From the NCBI RefSeq assembly GCF_003151135.1, contig NZ_QEQK01000008.1, positions 41,031 through 105,030 on the forward strand: 64,000 nt of DNA, written 5' to 3'. This stretch comes from Abyssibacter profundi (GTDB taxonomy: Bacteria > Pseudomonadota > Gammaproteobacteria > Nevskiales > OUC007). The notes under the pieces are model-generated. The model had not been told where the DNA came from. It did no database searches and saw only the letters and a list, made by a program, of their open reading frames with translations. The position numbers and the translations under genes are program-made. Below, in pieces: positions 59,024-64,000 of the stretch (positions within the stretch are counted from its first letter, which is position 1; every line of letters begins with the position of its first letter).

Positions 59024-59656
59024 ATGAGCGTAGATCAAGTCAAAGAAACCCTGGATTCTTCAGCGGATTCCGGCGCGGCGCGGGCGCCGCTCATCCTGGC
59101 CTCAGGCTCACGCTATCGACGGGAAATGATCACCCGGCTGCAAGTGCCTGTTCAGGCCGACTCGCCGGATATCGATGAATCACCGATGGCGGGCGAATCA
59201 CCCGTCGAGCTCTCGATACGCCTGGCCCGCCAAAAGGCCGTCCACGTCGCGCAGCGGCACCCCGGGAATTGGGTCCTAGGCAGCGATCAGGTCGCCATGC
59301 TGGGCGATCAGCCGGTGGGCAAGCCAGGCACCCTGGATCGAGCCAGAGACCAGCTCCGCGCGGCCTCGGGACAGACCGTGCGGTTTCTCACCGCCATGTA
59401 TCTGACGGGCCCGGATGACAGCCATCATGCGCATCTGGATACCACCACAGTGCGCTTTCGTACGCTGAGCGATGCCGCTATTGAGGACTATCTGAATCGA
59501 GAGTCCGCCCTGGACTGCGCTGGCAGCTTCAAATCAGAAGGACTGGGGATTAGTCTGACCGAGTCCATCGAATCGGAAGACCCCACGGCCCTGATCGGTC
59601 TGCCGCTGATCGCGCTGGCCAGGATGCTGCGTCAGATCGGTTTACTACCGGTGTAG
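59024..59656 (+). CDS. yceF: Maf-like nucleoside triphosphate pyrophosphatase (YceF type, m7GTP)
   Basis: A 210-residue Maf/YceF protein: LILASGSRYRREMI at the start of the fold, the DSPDIDESP loop, GSDQVAMLGDQPVGKPG and the C-terminal CAGSFKSEGLGISLTESI, which closely match E. coli YceF (7-methyl-GTP pyrophosphatase). The likely start is ATG 59024; in-frame ATGs at 59003 and 59015 would overlap yceD, and no Shine-Dalgarno resolves the choice. Confidence 0.93.
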   Translation: MSVDQVKETLDSSADSGAARAPLILASGSRYRREMITRLQVPVQADSPDIDESPMAGESPVELSIRLARQKAVHVAQRHPGNWVLGSDQVAMLGDQPVGKPGTLDRARDQLRAASGQTVRFLTAMYLTGPDDSHHAHLDTTTVRFRTLSDAAIEDYLNRESALDCAGSFKSEGLGISLTESIESEDPTALIGLPLIALARMLRQIGLLPV

Positions 59657-59676
59657 CGGCGCCGAATATCCACCGA

Positions 59677-60342
59677 CTAGCGGTAGCGCGTGGAGTCCAG
59701 CCAGGCCGGCAACTCCGCGACATGGGGTAGCAAACCCAGCGGCTCGCACCGCCGCAGGGTCTGGGCATCATGGACGCCGCACAGCACACCGACCGAGGCC
59801 ACCCGCGCGTTACGCGCCATGGCCAGGTCATACTCGCTGTCACCGATCATCAAAGCCCGCTCTGCAGGGGTATCGGTCTCCCACAACAATTCCTCGAGCA
59901 TGTCGGGCGCCGGCTTGGACGGGGCCTCATCCACGGTGCGCGTGGCCTGAAAGAAGTGCCGCAGGCCGCTGGCATCCAGCGCCGTCTCCAAGCCTTGGCG
60001 GCCTTTGCCCGTGGCCACGGCCAAGGTGACACCCTCGCCCGCCAACTGTGACAGCGTCGCCTCGACCTGGGGAAACAGGGGCGCCTGCTCGAAGCCAGCC
60101 GGCCCGCGACGCCGCTGGTACGCCAGTAATTGCGGTTCGAGCTGTTCGCGCGAGTGCTCCGGAAACAGCACGGCCAGGGCTTCCCAAAGACCCAGGCCGA
60201 TGAGCGTTGCAATCTCATGATTCTGCCGCTGGGGCAAACCCAGCTCGCTGATCGCATCCTGCATCGCATCCACAATCCGACCCGTCGAGTCGGACAACGT
60301 CCCATCCCAGTCGAAAACGATGAGATCGAAGCGGCGACTCAC
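59677..60342 (-). CDS. HAD-superfamily hydrolase (phosphoglycolate phosphatase-like)
   Basis: A 221-residue HAD hydrolase with motif I DWDGTLSDS (residues about 9-17), motif II around VATGKGRQGL, motif III K in PSKPAPDM and motif IV GDSEYDLAMA. The helical cap fits the Gph-like class, but the substrate is unknown. The start is GTG 60342, overlapping the rluC stop as GTGA. Gene order rluC-HAD is common in gammaproteobacteria. Confidence 0.92.
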   Translation of the reverse strand: MSRRFDLIVFDWDGTLSDSTGRIVDAMQDAISELGLPQRQNHEIATLIGLGLWEALAVLFPEHSREQLEPQLLAYQRRRGPAGFEQAPLFPQVEATLSQLAGEGVTLAVATGKGRQGLETALDASGLRHFFQATRTVDEAPSKPAPDMLEELLWETDTPAERALMIGDSEYDLAMARNARVASVGVLCGVHDAQTLRRCEPLGLLPHVAELPAWLDSTRYR

Positions 60343-61262
60343 GACGCCCCATCCAGCAGCGCCATGAAGGCATCCGGAACGGAAGCACTGACTTCCAACA
60401 ACTTGCCGACCTCCCGATGAACCAGGCGCATTCGCCAAGCGTGCAAGCAGAGCCGGCCGGGCGAGACTTGGGTATCAAGCGCCCCGTCCCCGTATTTAAG
60501 GTCTCCCACAACCGGATGCCCCACAGCAGCGGCATGAACACGTATTTGATGCGTCCGCCCCGTTTCCAGCCGCGCCTCCAGCAGGCTCATCCGCGGCCGA
60601 CGGTCCAGCGCGTCGAAATGCGTGACCGCCTGCTTGCCGGCCTCATCGGCACGCACCGTCCGCTCTCCCGCCTGGCGCGCATGCACGTCCAGCGCCTGGT
60701 CAACGGTGCGGGGGCCGCCCCGCCAACGCCCGTGAACCAACACCTGGTAAAGCTTCTCGGTCTTGGGATGATTCAGAGCCTGCCGCGCACGTCGAAGTGG
60801 CTCCCCTCGCCTTGCACAGACAAGCACACCACTGGTTTCGCGATCGAGCCGATGCACCAGGTCGTAGTCCTGACCATGGCTGACACGCAGACACTCGATG
60901 ACACCGTGCGGCACCCCGGACCCACCATGCACGGCAATCCCTTCCGGTTTATCCAGCACGATGAAATCACCATCCACATCAATAATGGCCTCACGCACCC
61001 GGTGGACTAACCGGTCCGGCGGCGGTCCGGCATCACGCTCGGCCGTCCGAACCGGTGGGATGCGCACCTGATCACCGGCCGCCACGCGCGTGCTGGGCTT
61101 GACCCGCCCGCCATTGCGGCGGACCTGCCCGCTGGAGAGCAGCCGATAGACATGAGATCGGGGCACCCCCTTGAGCTGGCCGAGCAAGAGGTTATCGATA
61201 CGTTGGCCGTCTTCGGCCGCGGTCACCGCGTGGTACCGCACCTTTGGGGAATTCTGTGGCAA
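60339..61262 (-). CDS. rluC: 23S rRNA pseudouridine synthase RluC
   Basis: RluC (307 residues) converts U955, U2504 and U2580 (E. coli numbering) in 23S rRNA. It has an S4 domain (about 20-70) and a catalytic D140 in HRLDRETSG, then GRTHQIRVHAAAVGHPVVGD. The start is TTG 61262, supported by a GGAG 7 nt upstream; no ATG fits. It is divergent from rne, the arrangement seen in E. coli. RluD is the alternative, but the rne synteny favours RluC. Confidence 0.93.
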   Translation of the reverse strand: MPQNSPKVRYHAVTAAEDGQRIDNLLLGQLKGVPRSHVYRLLSSGQVRRNGGRVKPSTRVAAGDQVRIPPVRTAERDAGPPPDRLVHRVREAIIDVDGDFIVLDKPEGIAVHGGSGVPHGVIECLRVSHGQDYDLVHRLDRETSGVLVCARRGEPLRRARQALNHPKTEKLYQVLVHGRWRGGPRTVDQALDVHARQAGERTVRADEAGKQAVTHFDALDRRPRMSLLEARLETGRTHQIRVHAAAVGHPVVGDLKYGDGALDTQVSPGRLCLHAWRMRLVHREVGKLLEVSASVPDAFMALLDGAS

Positions 61263-61522
61263 ACTAGCTCCGCTGAATGGCCGTTTAGATCGTCATTACA
61301 GCCCGACCCACCACGAGAGAGACACCTTCTGAGGTGGCGCCGGTGGGCAGATCGGCCCGTCTTTCGTAGATCTTAACTCTGATCACACGTTCCAGGGTTT
61401 CCGACTGCACCAAATCGAAGCTGGTGTGCGCAGCAGCCAATCGCGCGCATGCCGCACAGGGATAATTCGCGCTCCCCTCCGCTGAGCAGACGGTTCGAGC
61501 GCGCAACAGGATTAACTACAAC
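61263..61522 (+). promoter_or_regulatory. rne/rluC divergent region with long rne leader
   Basis: This 260-bp gap between rluC and rne holds no gene that I can support. On the rne side there is a hairpin CACCT-TCTG-AGGTG at 61323-61336. In E. coli the long rne 5' UTR binds RNase E for autoregulation, so such structure is expected. I could not identify a clear promoter. A weak ribosome-binding region (CAGGATT) lies about 11 nt before the rne start. Confidence 0.5.
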
Positions 61523-64000
61523 ATGAAACGCATTCTCGTGAACGCGACGCAGCGCGAAGAGCTGCGCGTTGCGATCGTCGATGGACAGCGTCTGATCGAT
61601 CTCGACATCGAGATGGAGCAGCGCCAGAGTCGTAAAGCCAATGTCTACAAGGCACGCATTACCCGACTCGAACCCAGTCTCGAAGCCGCCTTTGTCGAAT
61701 ACGGCGGCGACCGCCACGGCTTCCTGCCGCTCAAGGAAATTTCCCGCAGCTACTTCGTGAAGGACCCGGGCGAAGGCCGCCCGGACATCAAGAAAGTGCT
61801 GAAGGAAGGCCAGGAACTCATCGTCCAGGTCGAGAAGGAAGAACGCGGGACGAAAGGTGCGGCACTGACCACCTATCTCAGTCTGGCCGGCCGCTTCCTG
61901 GTGCTGATGCCCAATAATCCGCGCGCGGGCGGCGTGTCCCGTCGGGTCGAGGGCGAAGACCGTTCCGAACTGCGTGAGGCCATGGCCCAGCTGGACATTC
62001 CGGATGGGATGGGCGTGATCGCGCGCACCGCCGGCATGGGACGGACCGCCGAGGAGCTGCAGTGGGACCTGAACTACCTGATCGAGTTGTGGACCGCCAT
62101 TGAGCGGGCGGCCGGCGACATCAAGGCCCCGCACCTGATCTATCAGGAATCGAGCATCATCATCCGCGCACTGCGTGACTATCTGCGCCCTGATATCAAT
62201 GAAATTCTGATTGATAACCCCAAGCTACATGCGCAGGCGCAGGAGTTCATGCAGGCGGTCATGCCGCAGAACCTCGGCAAGCTGAAGTTCTACGACGACC
62301 GGATTCCGCTGTTCTCGCGCTATCAGATTGAAAGCCAGATCGAGACCGCCTATCAGCGCGAAGTCCGTCTGCCCTCCGGTGGTTCGATTGTCATCGATTA
62401 CACCGAGGCGCTCACGGCCATCGACATCAACTCGGCGCGTGCGACCGGCGGCGCAAGCATCGAAGAAACCGCGCTCAATACGAACCTGGAAGCGGCGGAC
62501 GAAATCGCCCGCCAGCTCAAGCTGCGCGACCTGGGCGGCCTGATTGTTATCGACTTCATCGATATGGGGCCGAACAAGAATCAGCGCGAGGTGGAAAACC
62601 GCCTCCGTGGTGCGGTCGGCAACGACCGGGCGCGGATCCAGATCGGCAAGATCTCCCGGTTTGGCCTCTTGGAGATGTCGCGCCAGCGCCTGCGACCATC
62701 GTTGATGGATCACACGCAGAGCAAATGCCCGCGCTGTGAAGGCAAGGGTCAAATTCGCTCCATCGACTCCACTGCCCTGTCCGTACTCCGCCTGGTCGAA
62801 GAAGAGGCCATGAAGGAGAAGACGGCGCGCGTCGAGGCGCAGCTGCCCGTGACCGTTGCGGCCTACCTGCTCAACGAAAAACGCGTGGATGTCGCGGCCA
62901 TCGAGGGTCGAACCGGCGTGGGTGTGCTGCTGCTGCCCGTACCCGGGATGGATCACCCGCATTTCGAGATTCAGCGTATTCGCGGCGATCAGATGAAGGA
63001 TGTGCCGGAATACAGTCACGAGCTGATCGAGCCCCGCGGCGAAGACATCGCCGAAGTGTTGAACCGTAAGCCGGACGAACAGAAGAAAAAGACCCAACAG
63101 CCCGCGGTCAGCCAGCTGGTTCCGTCCGCACCGATCCCGGTGCCCAAGCCCAAGCCAGAGCCCCAGCCGGTTGCCGTGGAGTCCAGTGCGCCGCCGAGCT
63201 TCTGGAAGCGTTTGTGCGCCCTTTTCGGCATCGGCACCGCCTCCACGGAATCCAAGCCGGAAACCCCAGAAAAGAAATCGGGCAATCGACAAGGCCAGGC
63301 GCGCAGCGGCAACCAGAATCGCTCGGGCAACCGCCAGCAACAGAACCGGCGCCGCGGCGCACGCAGTTCCAGTGCGGAACGTGGTCAGCGGGAGCGCAAG
63401 CCGCGCAATCCACGCAACGATCGCGCTGCCAGCAAGCCCTCCCAGGGCAAGCCGGATCAGCCGACGAAAACTGCAGGCCAGCCTGCGGCAGAGGCCGATC
63501 CATCTTCGGATGGCAGCAACCAGACCGCTGCAACGAACAACCCGCAGGCGTCCAAGGACGGCAACAACGAGTCCGGAAGCAGCAACCGCAGCCGGCGACG
63601 TGGACGGCGGGGAGGCCGGCGCAACCGTCGCGGGGGTCAGGGTGGCGCACAGGCCAACAACCCGGGCAACGGCGGTCAGGACGCCTCGGCCACTGCCGAG
63701 AACAAGGCGCCTCAGTCAGACGGCGACACCAAGGCATCTGGTAGCGAGTCCGGCTCCGCTAAGGCGCAGGACAGTCACCCGCAGAACGGTCAAGCCGAAA
63801 ACAGCGGCAATCATAGCGGCAGCAGCAACCGCTCGGGACGTAACCGCCGCCGTGGCGGCCAGCGCGGCAAACGCAGCGCGGACGGCGAAGCTGCCGGGGC
63901 CCAGGATTCACAACGTAACAAGCCCGAGTCCAAGCCCGAGTCCAAGCCCGAGTCCAAGCCCGAGTCCAAGCCCGAGTCCAAGCCCGAGTCCAAGCCCGAG
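61523..64000 (+). CDS. rne: Ribonuclease E, C-terminus beyond the window
   Basis: RNase E is the membrane-associated endonuclease and degradosome scaffold. It starts [18 protein letters not shown] at ATG 61523; 826 codons are visible with no stop. Parts: S1 domain (about 36-118), 5' sensor, DNase I-like domain with metal ligands D301 and D344, and the zinc link C402/C405 (CPRC). [12 protein letters not shown] helix at about 559-569 resembles the membrane-targeting segment A of E. coli RNase E. The C-terminal half is disordered and rich in Arg, Asn, Gly and Gln, ending in PESK repeats from residue 800. Length and zinc link rule out RNase G. Confidence 0.97.
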   Translation, partial: MKRILVNATQREELRVAIVDGQRLIDLDIEMEQRQSRKANVYKARITRLEPSLEAAFVEYGGDRHGFLPLKEISRSYFVKDPGEGRPDIKKVLKEGQELIVQVEKEERGTKGAALTTYLSLAGRFLVLMPNNPRAGGVSRRVEGEDRSELREAMAQLDIPDGMGVIARTAGMGRTAEELQWDLNYLIELWTAIERAAGDIKAPHLIYQESSIIIRALRDYLRPDINEILIDNPKLHAQAQEFMQAVMPQNLGKLKFYDDRIPLFSRYQIESQIETAYQREVRLPSGGSIVIDYTEALTAIDINSARATGGASIEETALNTNLEAADEIARQLKLRDLGGLIVIDFIDMGPNKNQREVENRLRGAVGNDRARIQIGKISRFGLLEMSRQRLRPSLMDHTQSKCPRCEGKGQIRSIDSTALSVLRLVEEEAMKEKTARVEAQLPVTVAAYLLNEKRVDVAAIEGRTGVGVLLLPVPGMDHPHFEIQRIRGDQMKDVPEYSHELIEPRGEDIAEVLNRKPDEQKKKTQQPAVSQLVPSAPIPVPKPKPEPQPVAVESSAPPSFWKRLCALFGIGTASTESKPETPEKKSGNRQGQARSGNQNRSGNRQQQNRRRGARSSSAERGQRERKPRNPRNDRAASKPSQGKPDQPTKTAGQPAAEADPSSDGSNQTAATNNPQASKDGNNESGSSNRSRRRGRRGGRRNRRGGQGGAQANNPGNGGQDASATAENKAPQSDGDTKASGSESGSAKAQDSHPQNGQAENSGNHSGSSNRSGRNRRRGGQRGKRSADGEAAGAQDSQRNKPESKPESKPESKPESKPESKPESKPE
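63920..64000 (+). repeat. 12-bp tandem repeat at the end of the visible rne gene
   Basis: Six copies of AAGCCCGAGTCC plus nine bases of a seventh run to the window edge. In frame they encode Lys-Pro-Glu-Ser repeats from residue 800 of RNase E. The copies are identical at DNA level, which suggests recent expansion by slippage. The total number is not known because the window ends inside the array. Confidence 0.95.

Noticed and set aside
61373..63340. Two minus-strand open frames within rne
   Set aside because: They are the complement of a clear RNase E sequence with its zinc link and catalytic Asp residues, and have no independent features.

Overview
The window is an ordinary-looking stretch of a GC-rich gammaproteobacterial chromosome. 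It is densely packed, mostly with housekeeping genes, and I see no phage, insertion sequence, CRISPR array, tRNA or rRNA. The gene content (fimV, EF-P with epmA/epmB, leuCDB-asd, cysG/cysB/cysI-DUF934, ftsK-lolA-rarA-crcB-serS, aat-bpt-infA-clpA-clpS, gspCDEF, rpmF-yceD, rluC/rne) points to Gammaproteobacteria outside the enterics. The DUF6502/DUF5666 pair and the FimV/FimX-like proteins suggest a Nevskiales/Salinisphaerales/Xanthomonadales-like lineage, but that placement is inference.

Layout. 1-8244 (minus): leuC-leuD-leuB-asd, then fimV and the 5' part of a small membrane protein; a LysR gene diverges at 8346. 9293-12662: a REC-GGDEF response regulator, converging on an MFS permease and aroC. 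12783-17506: prmB (minus) diverging from a plus-strand chain SCO1-psd-DUF6502-DUF5666 lipoprotein. 17549-22212: epmA and efp (minus) diverging from epmB and an overlapping FimX-like REC/PAS/degenerate GGDEF/degenerate EAL protein. 22489-27632 (minus): parE, parC, htpX. 27811-30905 (plus): xseB-ispA-dxs. 30944-36466: cysG and a membrane-anchored nuclease (minus) diverging from cysB-cysI-DUF934. 36520-42855 (minus): ftsK-lolA-vanZ-like-rarA-crcB-serS. 43039-46235 (plus): a small orphan gene, a FemAB-like acyltransferase, aat, bpt, infA, converging on clpA-clpS (minus). 49096-57194: a CHASE2-cyclase (minus) diverging from gspC-D-E-F (plus). 57209-61262: plsX-rpmF-yceD (minus), yceF-type maf (plus), a HAD phosphatase and rluC (minus). 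61523 onward: rne, which runs off the end in a 12-bp tandem repeat.

How the genes work together. Several pathways are close to complete: late leucine biosynthesis, EF-P beta-lysylation, the sulfite/siroheme branch of cysteine synthesis, MEP/prenyl precursor synthesis, and the bacterial N-degron pathway (two aminoacyl-tRNA-protein transferases plus ClpS and ClpA). Many junctions use 1-4 nt ATGA/GTGA/TGATG overlaps, so translational coupling is the rule here.

The window yields no clearly novel defence or mobile system. The most interesting leads are: the FemAB-like acyltransferase 4 nt upstream of aat in the N-degron cluster; the FimX-like c-di-GMP effector coupled to epmB; the psd-DUF6502-DUF5666 chain; the cysG-coupled nuclease with an altered catalytic motif; the gspCDEF locus without pseudopilins; a 30-bp near-perfect palindrome before fimV; and a LysR-box palindrome placed over both the leuC promoter and the lysR ribosome-binding region.
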